Below are positions 53,202 through 62,466 of a stretch of DNA of 64,000 bases, one piece after another. Numbering within the stretch: position 1 is the first letter of the stretch; each line of letters starts with the position of its first letter. The position numbers and the translations under genes are program-made. The notes under the pieces were generated by a model, which did no database searches, was not told the DNA's origin, and saw only the letters and a program-made list of their open reading frames with translations. Origin of the DNA: Aeromonas rivipollensis (GTDB lineage: Bacteria > Pseudomonadota > Gammaproteobacteria > Enterobacterales > Aeromonadaceae); contig NZ_CP149130.1 of assembly GCF_037811135.1 (NCBI RefSeq), positions 3,158,501-3,222,500 on the forward strand, written 5' to 3'.

Positions 53202-54998
53202 TCAAGCATAGAAATCAATTCCGGCATCGTTTGTCGATTCCACCAGCAGACTCAGGGTGCGGGCCCTGCCCTCCCCCTCCGGCTGGTCGCCACCGGCAAA
53301 GCCTCCCCCTTGCTGACCCTGACCGCCGAAGCCAGACTGGCCCTGCGATGGCGGCTGCCCCTGCTGCTGTTGCCCCTGCTGCTGCGCCTGTTGTTGCACC
53401 ACTGTCTGACCGAGCTGGATCCCCTGCCCCGCCAACATGTCCCGCAGCCTGGGCATGGCCTGCTCCAGCATCTCCCGGGTCTGGCCATGCTGCACCACGA
53501 AGTGGACGTTGGCCTGGCTGGAGGCATCCATCTGGATTTGGATCTTCATCTTGCCAAGGCCCAGGGGGTCTAGCTGGATCTCCGCCTGCTGCAGCTTGTC
53601 CGCCAGCATCAGGTTCACCTTCTGGTGCAACTGGGCTGGCGCCTCCGGGGTGGCCAGCTTGAGATGCGGCAGGCTCTGGGGCTCCCGCCGCGCACTCACC
53701 TCGGCGGCCGGTTTGCCATCGCTGGTCTGGGCATGCTGCAGCGGCTGGCTTCCTTCGCTCGGCTCTGTGCCCTTGGCCTCGACCCCGAGCGACTTGCCCA
53801 GCTCATCGAGCTTGGATTTCTGCGCCGCCGGCTTGAGTTCCGCGGCGGCTCCGACGGCCACCGCGGGTTCGGCCTCCATCTGCTGGATGCCGGCCGAGAG
53901 CGCCGTCAGCGAGGCTTGCGGCCCCTGGGACTCGTGACGAGCCAGCGTCTGCTGGGGCGCCGTCAGCACGGGATCCGGGCTGGATGGGGCGGGCTGGGGA
54001 GTGGTGCCACTGGCCGTCGTCTCGGCTCTGGGGGTTGGGGCCGCGCTTGGCTTGGCCTCCCGGGTGTCGCCTGCCGGGCTCGCCTTGTCGCCCTCACCAC
54101 CGGCAGTGCCAGGTTCTGGTGTGGCCTGGGCCCCACCCTGCGGCTCCACCCTGACCACGCCGGCGTCGAAGGCCCTGGCTGTGGTCGCGGAGGCCGCGCT
54201 GATCTGTTCGTCATGGAAAACTGGCTCGGACGGCTTCGTGCCCGCCACAGGCCCCTGGCTCGCCGGCGCAGAGACGGCCTCACCGGCCACTACCTTGGCC
54301 AGCAGGGCCGCCCGCGCCTCGCCGGACAAGGGTTCAGTCGCCACCGCGGCCGTTGGCTGACCGGCCTTGGCCGCCGCCGTGCTGTTTTCGGCAGTGGCCT
54401 GCTCGCTCTGCTGCGGCTCCGAGGGCTGGCCCTTGCCCGCGGCGACGGGTACCTTGCCAGCGGCAAGCCCGCCCTCTTCAACGTCAAGGGGGAGCGCCTC
54501 CGGGGCCTGCCCATCGGCGACCACCGGCGAGGCTGGTGCCGCTCCCGCCGTCACAGGCCCCGCAGCCTGTGACACAGGATGCGACTCGGGCGGCAAGTCA
54601 TTGCCGTCGACGGTCGCCGTCACCTCCTGGGGGGGCAAAGCTGGGGGCACCACCAGGCTGACATCCTGCCTGAGGGAGGCCTGCAGCTGCTGCAGAAAAT
54701 CCTCGGGGGGAAGCTCGGTCTCCTCAGATGGCGCCTTGGTGGGCAGCTCCTGATCGCCAGTTGTCTCGGCAGACGCCAAAGATTTGGCATCCGGGGTGAC
54801 CGCAGCCAGGGCCTCGTCACCCCCTTGACTGGCCGATGGCTCCTGACCCAGCAGCTGGGCCATGGCATCGGCAAAGGCGGCCTTGCCGTCCGCCAGCGAC
54901 AGATCCTTTCCTTCCACCCTGGCGAGGAGCGAGGGCGACAGGGCGCCGTCGGCAGGGATTGCCTGGCTGGGCGCTAGGTTCAACTTGGTCTCTATCAT
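53202..54998 (-). CDS. fliK: flagellar hook-length control protein FliK
   Basis: Molecular ruler that measures hook length and triggers the export switch. The 598-residue protein is long for the family: about 450 residues of Ala/Pro/Glu/Ser-rich, low-complexity linker precede the conserved C-terminal domain (LDPLGLGKMKIQIQM, VVQHGQTREMLEQAMPRLRD). The extreme C-terminus is Gln/Gly-rich. The linker length may set the hook length. Start 54998 is tentative; an ATG 13 codons upstream lacks a clear ribosome site. Confidence 0.9.
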   Translation of the reverse strand: MIETKLNLAPSQAIPADGALSPSLLARVEGKDLSLADGKAAFADAMAQLLGQEPSASQGGDEALAAVTPDAKSLASAETTGDQELPTKAPSEETELPPEDFLQQLQASLRQDVSLVVPPALPPQEVTATVDGNDLPPESHPVSQAAGPVTAGAAPASPVVADGQAPEALPLDVEEGGLAAGKVPVAAGKGQPSEPQQSEQATAENSTAAAKAGQPTAAVATEPLSGEARAALLAKVVAGEAVSAPASQGPVAGTKPSEPVFHDEQISAASATTARAFDAGVVRVEPQGGAQATPEPGTAGGEGDKASPAGDTREAKPSAAPTPRAETTASGTTPQPAPSSPDPVLTAPQQTLARHESQGPQASLTALSAGIQQMEAEPAVAVGAAAELKPAAQKSKLDELGKSLGVEAKGTEPSEGSQPLQHAQTSDGKPAAEVSARREPQSLPHLKLATPEAPAQLHQKVNLMLADKLQQAEIQLDPLGLGKMKIQIQMDASSQANVHFVVQHGQTREMLEQAMPRLRDMLAGQGIQLGQTVVQQQAQQQGQQQQGQPPSQGQSGFGGQGQQGGGFAGGDQPEGEGRARTLSLLVESTNDAGIDFYA

Positions 54999-55086
54999 GC
55001 TGGGATCCCTGACGACAATCCTGTGATGACCGCACATCCGGGGGGCGGAGGCGGCGTCTTAGCCTGTGTTGGCAATAGAAAGCAAG

Positions 55087-55527
55087 TTACAGGCCAGAAT
55101 GGTGATAGCGTCGCAGTATGGCGTAATCGTCCAGCATCTTCTGCTCCTGACGTTGCGCCTTAAGCTGCGCTCGTCCGGCCTGCTTCTCGAGCAGCAGCTC
55201 GACGGCCTTGCGCCGCTGCTGGGCTTCGAGCCACTGGGTGCGGCACTGGGCCAGCGCCTCGCGCACCTGCAACACCCCTTCATACTGCTGGGTCGCCGCA
55301 TTTTCCAGCTTGTTGATGAAGGCGTGATACTGGCTGTTCTGCTGGGGCGTTATCCCCTGCAGGCCGCGATCCGTCCACTGCTGGTGGTAGATCTGGCGGT
55401 ACTGGTTAAGTGCATTCTGCTGATCCATGAACAGCTTGAGATCCTGCTGGGCCTTGGCCAGCGCCATGGCAGCCTGCTGTTCGGCCTCCAGCAGTCGGCC
55501 CGCCAGCAACGTCAATCCTTTACTCAT
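55087..55527 (-). CDS. fliJ: flagellar export chaperone FliJ
   Basis: Coiled-coil protein of 146 residues that sits in the FliI ring and helps engage substrates. Nearly all helical and rich in Gln and Ala. The long helices run from about residues 5-70 and 75-135. GGAG lies eight bases before the ATG at 55527, which follows a GTG in frame. Confidence 0.92.
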   Translation of the reverse strand: MSKGLTLLAGRLLEAEQQAAMALAKAQQDLKLFMDQQNALNQYRQIYHQQWTDRGLQGITPQQNSQYHAFINKLENAATQQYEGVLQVREALAQCRTQWLEAQQRRKAVELLLEKQAGRAQLKAQRQEQKMLDDYAILRRYHHSGL

Positions 55528-55543
55528 CACGACACTCCACCGG

Positions 55544-56875
55544 TTAACGCATCAGCGGCATGGCCACCATGTGCAGGGATTGCAGGCCCTCGTCGTAGGG
55601 AACCACCTCGCGCATTTTCTGCTGCAAGAACTGATCCAGATAGGGTTTCTGGATGATGGCCCTGTCGATGCGCGGATCCGATCCCTGGCTGTAGGCGCCT
55701 ATGGTGATGAGATCCCGGTTTTGCTGATAGAGGGAGTAGAACTGCTTGAAGGCACGCGCCAGCTCCATGTGCTCCGGGGAGGTCACCATGGGCATGACCC
55801 GGCTGATGGATTTTTCGATGTCGATGGCCGGGTAGTGGCCCGCATCCGCCAGCTCCCGCGCCAGCACTATGTGGCCATCCAGGATGGCCCGCGCCGCATC
55901 GGCGATGGGATCCTGTAGATCGTCCCCCTCCGTCAGCACGGTGAAAAAGGCCGTGATGGAGCCCTGGCCGTCGCTGCCGTTGCCGGCCCGCTCCACCAGT
56001 GCCGGCAATTTGGCAAACACCGAGGGCGGGTAACCCTTGGTGGCCGGCGGCTCCCCCACCGCCAGGGCTATCTCGCGCTGGGCCTGGGCGTAGCGGGTGA
56101 GGGAGTCCATCAGCAGCAGCACGTTGAGCCCCTGCTCGCGGAAATACTCGGCGATGGCGAGCGCCGTCTCGCACCCCTTGAGCCGCATCAGCGGCGAGGC
56201 ATCGGCTGGCGCCGCCACCACCACGGCGCGCTCGCGCCCCTCGGCGCCGAGGATCTCCTCGATGAACTCCTTCACCTCCCGGCCCCGCTCGCCGATGAGG
56301 CCCACCACCACCACATCCGCCACAGAGCCGCGGGTCATCATGCCGAGCAGCACCGACTTGCCCACGCCGGAGCCGGCGAACAGCCCCATGCGCTGGCCCC
56401 GCCCCACGGTGAGCACGGCGTTGATAGCGCGCACCCCCACATCCATGGGCTCATGGATGGGACGACGGGCCAGGGGGTTGATGCGATGCTGGGCGAACTG
56501 CACCGTCTGGGACGAGATGATGGGGCCCAGCCCGTCCAGGGGCTGGCCTATGCCGTCGATGACCCGGCCGAGCAGGTTCATGCCCACCGGGATGCCGTGA
56601 TCCTCGGTGATGGGCACCACACGGGCACCGGGAATGATCCCCTTGAGCTGCTCGCTCGGCATCAGAAACAGCCGATCGCCGGAGAAGCCCACCACTTCGG
56701 CCTCCAGCATGCCATCCTGGGTGTCGATGCGGCACAGGGCCCCGATGGCGGCGCGGCAGCCGATGGCTTCCAGGGTCAGCCCCACCACCCGGGTGAGTTT
56801 GCCCGCCACCGGCGGTATGGGCGCGAGATCGCGGACCCGGTAGCCTTGCAGTCGACTGAGCAGGGATGCTGTCAT
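55544..56875 (-). CDS. fliI: flagellum-specific ATPase FliI
   Basis: F1-ATPase-like export ATPase of 443 residues. P-loop [15 protein letters not shown], Walker [21 protein letters not shown] and the family stretch [20 protein letters not shown] are present. The ATG at 56875 follows GGAGG by five bases and lies within ATGA, overlapping the stop of the bridging ORF. The reading frame is open 26 codons upstream, across a repeat copy of the fliH tail, which I do not count as FliI. Confidence 0.95.
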   Translation of the reverse strand: MTASLLSRLQGYRVRDLAPIPPVAGKLTRVVGLTLEAIGCRAAIGALCRIDTQDGMLEAEVVGFSGDRLFLMPSEQLKGIIPGARVVPITEDHGIPVGMNLLGRVIDGIGQPLDGLGPIISSQTVQFAQHRINPLARRPIHEPMDVGVRAINAVLTVGRGQRMGLFAGSGVGKSVLLGMMTRGSVADVVVVGLIGERGREVKEFIEEILGAEGRERAVVVAAPADASPLMRLKGCETALAIAEYFREQGLNVLLLMDSLTRYAQAQREIALAVGEPPATKGYPPSVFAKLPALVERAGNGSDGQGSITAFFTVLTEGDDLQDPIADAARAILDGHIVLARELADAGHYPAIDIEKSISRVMPMVTSPEHMELARAFKQFYSLYQQNRDLITIGAYSQGSDPRIDRAIIQKPYLDQFLQQKMREVVPYDEGLQSLHMVAMPLMR

Positions 56876-57069
56876 CGCGCCTCCAGAGAGAAAGGGGAAA
56901 GAGGCCGGGAGCCTGCCGTCATTGTCACCAAGCCGGGAGACAGTGCGCAGCAACCTGGCTTCCCTGTGCCAGAGCGGGACAGGGTGTCAGTCGGCATTGT
57001 CACGAAGGGACATGGTGCGAAGCAGCGCGCACTCCCTATGCCAAACCGGGGAAGAGGGTCAGTCGGCAT
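56872..57069 (-). CDS. bridging ORF between fliH and fliI, repeat-encoded
   Basis: A 65-codon frame starting [12 protein letters not shown] inside the end of fliH and ending LEAR with a TGA that overlaps the fliI ATG (ATGA). Two further MPTD/TMTA-like units of 24-25 residues show the repeat. It overlaps fliH by 11 bases. No good ribosome site precedes it, so it would depend on ribosomes from fliH. Confidence 0.35.
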   Translation of the reverse strand: MPTDPLPRFGIGSARCFAPCPFVTMPTDTLSRSGTGKPGCCALSPGLVTMTAGSRPLSPFSLEAR

Positions 57070-57075
57070 TGTCAC
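56900..57075. repeat. 72-75-bp tandem repeat of the fliH 3' end
   Basis: CAGTCGGCATTGTCACGAAGGAA (57061 onward, the fliH end) recurs as CAGTCGGCATTGTCACGAAGGGA at about 56989 and as a weaker copy GCCGTCATTGTCACCAAGCC at about 56916. ATTGTCAC is at 56921, 56996 and 57068. On the minus strand each copy reads like the FliH tail [11 protein letters not shown]. Confidence 0.9.
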
Positions 57076-57862
57076 GAAGGAAGTTGCGCAGCAGTTGATC
57101 GATGCGCCCCGACAGGGTCAGATCGATGCTGGAGAGTTCGGTGGCCAGCTGCAGATCCCCCGGGGAGAGGGTGGGATCGCTTTGCAGCCGCCAGTGACGC
57201 CGGGCACACTCCTCGGCGCCGAAGGCCTGCTCGACCCGGGCCACGTCGTCCGGGTGCAGCATCAGGGTGACCCCCTGCTCGGCGGCAGGCAGCAGGGCAA
57301 GACCCTGCTTGAGGGCCTCGAGCAACAGCCGCGGCGACGTCTCGGCCTCGTGGCGAATGAGGGCGCGGGCGAGCTGCTGGACTAGGGCGATGAGCTGCTG
57401 CTCCACGGCGCTGTCCTGCTCGCTCAGGGGATTGGCGAGGCGGGAGACGAGCCCCTGCCAGTGGGCAATCTCCTGCTCCACCTGGTCGCGGCCCATGGCC
57501 AGCCCCTCTTCGCGGCCCTGCTCCAGACCCGCTTGATGTCCCTGCTGCAAGCCTTCCAGCTTGCCCTCCTCCAGCCCCTTGGCAAAGCCGGCCTCTCGCC
57601 CCTCGGCCAGCCCCTCTTCCCAGGCGGCCTGGCGGATTGCCTCCACCTCTTCGGCGGTGATGCTGGGGGTCGGCTCCTCCGGCTGCTCTTGTGGCGGCAT
57701 CTCGTCCGCCTGCTCCTGGCGATACCAGTCAGGGCCAAGCCCCAGGGCATTGCTCTGGATCTCGGATTCGACCTCCATCTCGGGCCAGCCCCAGGCTTCC
57801 ACCCGGGTCTCGTCCGCCTCGGGCCTGACATAACCCCGCAGCTTGCTGTTCTTGTTATTCAT
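57059..57862 (-). CDS. fliH: flagellar export regulator FliH
   Basis: Binds and restrains the FliI ATPase and tethers it to the C-ring. The 267-residue protein has a short N-terminal FliN-contact region with Trp (EAWGWPEMEV), a glycine-repeat helix (about residues 80-125, GLAEGREAGFAKGLEEG then GLQQGHQAGLEQG) and a C-terminal V-ATPase E-like domain. It ends [11 protein letters not shown]; this tail is copied downstream in tandem. Confidence 0.94.
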   Translation of the reverse strand: MNNKNSKLRGYVRPEADETRVEAWGWPEMEVESEIQSNALGLGPDWYRQEQADEMPPQEQPEEPTPSITAEEVEAIRQAAWEEGLAEGREAGFAKGLEEGKLEGLQQGHQAGLEQGREEGLAMGRDQVEQEIAHWQGLVSRLANPLSEQDSAVEQQLIALVQQLARALIRHEAETSPRLLLEALKQGLALLPAAEQGVTLMLHPDDVARVEQAFGAEECARRHWRLQSDPTLSPGDLQLATELSSIDLTLSGRIDQLLRNFLRDNAD

Positions 57863-57930
57863 GTGCGAAAGACACTCCTGGCGTGCCGGACGAAGGGGGC
57901 GACATCATCGCACATTCCATTGCCCATGGC

Positions 57931-58992
57931 TTAGAGGAACTCTTCGCCACCGCCAGCCCCCAGCATGATCTCGCCCGCGTCCGCCAGACGGCGTGCGGTG
58001 GAGAGGATCTCCTTCTGGGCGGCCTCCACCTCTGAGACCCGGATCGGCCCCATGGCTTCGAGATCGTCCGCCAGCATCTCGGCGGCCCGCTTGGACATGT
58101 TCTTGAAGACCTTCTCGCGCATCTGGTCGTCCGAGCCCTTGAGGGCCCGTTGCAGCAGATCCCCCGGCACTTCCCGCAGCAGGGTCTGGATGCCCCGATC
58201 GTCCACATCGATGAGGTTCTCGAACACGAACATCAAGTCCTGGATCTGCTGGCTCATCTCCTCGTCCGACTCGCGGATGGAGTCCATCAGCTGGCCTTCG
58301 ATGTTGGTGTCCAGGTAGTTCATGATGTTGGCGGCAGCCTTGAGGCCACCCATCTTGGCCGCCTGGGCCCCGGCCGCACCGGCGAACTGCTTCTCCATGA
58401 TGTCGTTGAGCTCTTGCAGCGCCGCCGGTTGCACCTCTTCGAGGTTGGCGATACGCATCACCAGATCCAGGCGCACCTGCTCCGGGAACTGGCTCAGTAT
58501 CTCGGCGGATTGCTCCGGCTCCAGATAGGAGAGCACTATGGTCTGGATCTGCGGGTGTTCGTTCTGGATGATGCTGGCCACCTGGCGGGCATCCATCCAC
58601 TTGAGGGAGTCTAGGCCGCGGGCGCCGGACCCCAGGATGATCTGATCCACCAGGTTGCTGGCCTTGTCCTCCCCGAGCGCCGCCACCAGGGCCTTGCGCA
58701 CGAAGTCTTCACTGCCGATGCCGATGTTGGTGTATTTCTGGATGTCGTCGATAAATTGACGATGCACCGCCGCCACCCGGTCGTGACTGAAATCCGACAT
58801 GGAGGCCATGGACATGCCGAGCCGCTGCACCTGCTTGGGCTCGAGATGACGGAAGATCTGGGCGGCATCCTCCTCGTTGAGGCTCAGCATCAAGACCGCC
58901 GCCATCTCCATCCCGGCCATCTGGTCGAGGATCTGGCGCTGGTTGTCGGTAATCTCGTTACCGGTGACTTGGTTTTTCTTCTCTTCAGGCAT
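57931..58992 (-). CDS. fliG: flagellar motor switch protein FliG
   Basis: Rotor protein that receives torque from the stator. The 353-residue protein has the N-terminal FliF-binding domain (ILDQMAGMEMAAVLMLSLNE), the middle EHPQ motif (IIQNEHPQIQTIVLSYL), the Gly-Gly linker (AAKMGGLKAAANIMNYLD) and the C-terminal domain with charged stator-contact helix (LQRALKGSDDQMREKVFKNM). Starts eight bases inside the fliF end (ATGCCTGA). Confidence 0.96.
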   Translation of the reverse strand: MPEEKKNQVTGNEITDNQRQILDQMAGMEMAAVLMLSLNEEDAAQIFRHLEPKQVQRLGMSMASMSDFSHDRVAAVHRQFIDDIQKYTNIGIGSEDFVRKALVAALGEDKASNLVDQIILGSGARGLDSLKWMDARQVASIIQNEHPQIQTIVLSYLEPEQSAEILSQFPEQVRLDLVMRIANLEEVQPAALQELNDIMEKQFAGAAGAQAAKMGGLKAAANIMNYLDTNIEGQLMDSIRESDEEMSQQIQDLMFVFENLIDVDDRGIQTLLREVPGDLLQRALKGSDDQMREKVFKNMSKRAAEMLADDLEAMGPIRVSEVEAAQKEILSTARRLADAGEIMLGAGGGEEFL

Positions 58993-60691
58993 CTCGGTTC
59001 GTTACCCATTCTTTGATGACCTGAGCGGCCAGGTCTGGTTCATTCGCTACCAAGGCACGCACGGCCTTGAGCAGGTCCTCGTCACGGTGCAAGTCAGGCA
59101 GCTTGAGCTGGCCATCCCGCAGGCCGAACACCGGCTCGGCCTCGGCCTGGGCCGCCAGCAGGCTCAGCTCGTCGTCCCCGCCCAGCACTGTGTGGTTGTC
59201 GAAGTCCAGCTCCCCTTCCGGCTTGGCATCCGGGTAGAGCAGGCGCTTGAGCATGGGCCGCACCACTGTGACGATGAGCACTATGATGACCAGCACCGAG
59301 GCGGCGATGCGTACCGCGCGCCAGAACCAGGGCTGCTCGTAGAGGGGCATGTCGGCCACGGCTTCCAGCTCGGGGCGGTTGAACGGAATGGCGACCACCT
59401 CCAGGGTGTCTCCCCGGGTCACGTCGAAGCCGAGGCCGCCGCTGAGCAGACGGCGCAGGGTATCGAGCTCGGCCTGGCTGCGGGCTTCCCGGGTGACGGC
59501 TCCGTCGGCGCCGGGAGTGGCCTTGTAATCCACCGCCACCGACACCGTCATGCGGCGGATGCCGCCCTGCTGGCGCCGGATGTGGCTGACCGTGGTGTCC
59601 AGTTCGAAGTTGCGGGTCGCCTCCTTGCGGGAGCGGCCGGAAGAGCCGGTTCCCCCTTCCGCGCCGGCGGCCTGCTCGGGAATGCTGGAGGCGGCGGGCG
59701 GCTGATTGGTGAGCGCGCCAGGCACGCCGCCATTGCTGCCGTTGGCGCTGTTCTCTTCTACCGTCATCTCGGAGCGCACCGCCGGCAAGTCCGGATTGTA
59801 AGTCTTGCGGGTCTGCTCCTGCTGGGAGAAGTCGAGGGAGAGATCGACCTCCGCCGTATAGTTGTCGGCCCCCAGCACCGGGATCAGAATGGCGTCAATT
59901 TTTTGTTTGTATTCGAGCTCCTGCTTCTGCTGCATCGCAAACTCCTTGCGAGTCTGGGCAGAGAGCGGGTCCTGGGAGCCGGAGTTGAGCAGGCGGCCGT
60001 TCTGATCGGTCACTGTGACGCGGGTCGGCTCCAGGCCGTGCACGGCGGAAGCGACCATGTCGACGATGGAGTCCACTTCTCCCTGGCCCAGCGCAGCCCC
60101 TTTCAGGCTCAGCACCACTGTGGCGCTCGGCTTGCGTTCGTTGCGGGCGAACACGTTGTCCTTGGGGATGGCCAGCAGCACCTGGGCCTTGGCGACGTTC
60201 TGGAACTGCTCGATGGCGCTCGCCAGCTGGCGCTCGCGGCTCAGTTTCAGACGCTCGCTCTCCATCCGCTGGCTGACCCCGAAGCTGGAGTCCTTGAGCA
60301 GTATGGCTTCGCCATCGTTGCTGGCCTCGCTGCTGCTGGCGAGGCCGGCGCGGGTCAGGCGCAGCCGGATGTCCGCATAATTCTCGGCACTGACCAGCAC
60401 GCTCTTGCCATCGACCTGATAGGGGATCTTCTGCTGATCCAGGTAATCCAGGGTGGAAACCAGCTCCTGGGTGTTGAAGGTGCCGAGGGGACGCATCTCC
60501 GGCTCCTTGCCCCACAGCAGGATGAAGACGGCGATGGCCAGACAGATGGTCAACCCCAGGATCAGGGTGATCTGCCGCAACACATCGGTGTTGGACAAGA
60601 AGCCCAGGGCCGAGCTCTTCTGCTCGTGCTCATCGAGGGCGGCAGCCCCCTCGTTGTTCATCAGCAGATCGCCGTTTGGATCGTTAGCCAC
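58985..60691 (-). CDS. fliF: flagellar MS-ring protein FliF
   Basis: Membrane ring on which the flagellum is built, 568 residues. Two membrane helices (about residues 38-58 and 465-485) bracket the periplasmic ring-building domains (PYQVDGKSVLVSAENYADIR, SRERQLASAIEQFQNVAKAQ, ATVVLSLKGA) and a disordered Gly/Ser/Asn-rich insert near 320-350. The C-terminal tail binds FliG. Start is GTG 60691 with AGGA nine bases upstream. Confidence 0.96.
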   Translation of the reverse strand: MANDPNGDLLMNNEGAAALDEHEQKSSALGFLSNTDVLRQITLILGLTICLAIAVFILLWGKEPEMRPLGTFNTQELVSTLDYLDQQKIPYQVDGKSVLVSAENYADIRLRLTRAGLASSSEASNDGEAILLKDSSFGVSQRMESERLKLSRERQLASAIEQFQNVAKAQVLLAIPKDNVFARNERKPSATVVLSLKGAALGQGEVDSIVDMVASAVHGLEPTRVTVTDQNGRLLNSGSQDPLSAQTRKEFAMQQKQELEYKQKIDAILIPVLGADNYTAEVDLSLDFSQQEQTRKTYNPDLPAVRSEMTVEENSANGSNGGVPGALTNQPPAASSIPEQAAGAEGGTGSSGRSRKEATRNFELDTTVSHIRRQQGGIRRMTVSVAVDYKATPGADGAVTREARSQAELDTLRRLLSGGLGFDVTRGDTLEVVAIPFNRPELEAVADMPLYEQPWFWRAVRIAASVLVIIVLIVTVVRPMLKRLLYPDAKPEGELDFDNHTVLGGDDELSLLAAQAEAEPVFGLRDGQLKLPDLHRDEDLLKAVRALVANEPDLAAQVIKEWVTNRDA

Positions 60692-60746
60692 TCTTCAGGT
60701 CCTTATTGCTGACATCTTCATGATGCTCGGTCGCCATGGGGCCGAG

Positions 60747-61064
60747 TTACACTGGCATGTTCATGATGGTCTTGTAGGCATCGACCATCTTGTTACGCAC
60801 CTGCACCGTCGCCTCGAAGGCGATGGAGGATTTCTGCCCGGCGATCATCACCTCGGACAGGTCCACCGACTTGTCGCCCATATCGAACCGGGTGCGCAGA
60901 TCGTTGGCGCTGCCCTGCAATTCGTTGACGTTGCCCAATGCCTGTTGCAGCATCTGACCGAAATCCGAGTTGACCGGACGACCGGGCTGGGTCAGCGGCG
61001 TGGCACCGGCTTCTACCTTGAGTGCCTGCATCTCTTGCATCAGGCTGCTTGCGCTTATTTCCAT
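60747..61064 (-). CDS. fliE: flagellar hook-basal body protein FliE
   Basis: Joins the MS-ring to the rod. A 105-residue helical protein recognised by DFGQMLQQALGNVNELQ and VRNKMVDAYKTIMNMPV at the C-terminus. GGGAAGGGAAG precedes the ATG. First gene of the fli operon, behind a sigma-54 promoter. Confidence 0.96.
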   Translation of the reverse strand: MEISASSLMQEMQALKVEAGATPLTQPGRPVNSDFGQMLQQALGNVNELQGSANDLRTRFDMGDKSVDLSEVMIAGQKSSIAFEATVQVRNKMVDAYKTIMNMPV

Positions 61065-61104
61065 CTTCCCTTCCCAGACAAATCATTGACACTGGCAAGC
61101 CTTA

Positions 61105-61121
61105 AGCAATTAGAGTGCCAA
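61105..61121 (-). promoter_or_regulatory. sigma-54 promoter of the fliE operon
   Basis: On the minus strand TTGGCACTCTAATTGCT has the GG-N10-GC spacing and near-consensus TGGCAC-N5-TTGC. The expected transcript start is near 61094, about 30 bases before fliE. Confidence 0.85.
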
Positions 61122-61189
61122 CCGGAAAGAGGGGCAGGCCACCTGCGCCGAGGGACCGCCACAAGCGGGCGCCCTGGCCCCACCTCATG

Positions 61190-61540
61190 TCACCCCAGCA
61201 CCAGCTTCAGGTAGCCGAGATGCAGATCGTAGTGCTCGTCCGCTGGCAGCTTGACCAGCACCTCGTCGTGCAGGAAGTGCGCCTTCTCGGTGGCCTGCAC
61301 AGGGGCCACCAGGCCCACCTTCACCAGCCTGGCGACGATGGCATGGGCCAGCGCCATGGTCCCCTCGCCCGCCCGTCCCCAGCCGAAGGCGACCCCCTTT
61401 GCCGCCCCTTCCGTCAGGGGCTCGACCTCATCGCCATTGACCCAGAGGACCATGGGGCTGCCCTGCTGCAGCCGCAGACAGATGCTCTGCCGCTCCCACT
61501 CCCGGCGCCAGTCCACGGCAGATTCAGATGCCTGGGTCAT
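61190..61540 (-). CDS. hypothetical protein
   Basis: A 116-residue cytosolic protein without a recognised family. It starts MTQASESAVDWRREWERQ and contains PMVLWVNGDEVEPLTEGAAK and KAHFLHDEVLVKLPADEHYD. No signal or membrane segment. AAGGAG lies seven bases before ATG 61540. It lies upstream of the fliE promoter on the same strand; a link to flagella is not shown. Confidence 0.65.
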   Translation of the reverse strand: MTQASESAVDWRREWERQSICLRLQQGSPMVLWVNGDEVEPLTEGAAKGVAFGWGRAGEGTMALAHAIVARLVKVGLVAPVQATEKAHFLHDEVLVKLPADEHYDLHLGYLKLVLG

Positions 61541-61583
61541 GTCACTCTCCTTGTTCAACGACTGTGTCTTGCTTTCGCCCATG

Positions 61584-61611
61584 AAAAAGAGGGCCGAAGG
61601 CCCCCTTTTTA
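61584..61611 (-). terminator. terminator of the SYLF-domain gene
   Basis: AAAAAGAGGGCC / GGCCCCCTTTTT hairpin with a GAA loop. On the minus strand it ends the SYLF gene before the hypothetical gene. Confidence 0.85.
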
Positions 61612-61689
61612 CTGCAAGTCACGTCATTTAAACAGGCAGTATTTCAACATGATAAAAGAAAAATACCGGATCGCTGTCAGCGACTGCCG

Positions 61690-62466
61690 TCACTTGTTCA
61701 GATCGTCATCCAGCCAGTATTTGGAACCCGAGATATTGGCATCGAGCAGCAGTCCCTTCTCCCCTATCTGGTAGATGGCCATGCCGCCATTGTACTTGGC
61801 GGTCAGCTCGGCGCTCTCCTTGCCGGCCACGGCCCCCACTTCGGAGGTGGCCTCCCAGCCCTTGTTGACGAAGGCATCGAACCTGGCCTTGTCTTCAAAC
61901 AGCACCACCTGCTGGTAGAACTTGCCCCCCATGCCGGCGGCCAGCCCGGCGCCAAACATCTTCATATAGGTGTGCTTGCCCGTCTTGCGATTGATGGCAA
62001 CCCCGGACCCCTGGTTGGTGTGCACCATCAGGGAGAACTTGCGCGAGTCGAACACCGCATAGCCATAGGCCTTGTCAAACAGCAGCTTGGCGGAGGGTTG
62101 CTCGTTGAACAAGCGCACCAGGGCGGTATCGGCCATGGTATCCAGGGCGGTTCTGGCCTCGGCGGGGGTCTTGGGTTCGAGCATGGTGTCGAGCTTCTTG
62201 TCGGCGGCCGTCAACCACTCCTTGCCGGTGGCGGTGCTCTCTTCCGTCCAGGCGCCCGCCTTGTTGTAGGCATCGGCTCCCCAGCTGGAGACAGACTCCC
62301 AGGTCGCCTTGGAGAAGTCGGTGATCCCCTGCCAGGCTTCCTTGCTGGTGTCGCTCACCGCGGTGCCAAGCTCGGAGGCCGCTTCCTTCAATTTCGCCCA
62401 GTCGGCATGGCTGGGACCAGATGCAAGTGCCAGGACGGCGGCAATCAACCAGGATCGGCTCTTCAT
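61690..62466 (-). CDS. exported SYLF (Ysc84-like) lipid-binding domain protein
   Basis: A 258-residue protein with a signal peptide (about residues 1-21, ending GPSHA), a helical region and a SYLF domain beginning near residue 100: AYGYAVFDSRKFSLMVHTNQ, SGVAINRKTGKHTYMKMFGA. SYLF domains bind phosphoinositides or other lipids; the bacterial role is not settled. ATG 62466 has GGAG eight bases upstream. It is divergent from rimO. Confidence 0.82.
   Translation of the reverse strand: MKSRSWLIAAVLALASGPSHADWAKLKEAASELGTAVSDTSKEAWQGITDFSKATWESVSSWGADAYNKAGAWTEESTATGKEWLTAADKKLDTMLEPKTPAEARTALDTMADTALVRLFNEQPSAKLLFDKAYGYAVFDSRKFSLMVHTNQGSGVAINRKTGKHTYMKMFGAGLAAGMGGKFYQQVVLFEDKARFDAFVNKGWEATSEVGAVAGKESAELTAKYNGGMAIYQIGEKGLLLDANISGSKYWLDDDLNK

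Noticed and set aside
58877..60712. Plus-strand frame of 611 codons opposite fliF
   Set aside because: Antisense shadow with no recognisable domain; fliF is unambiguous.
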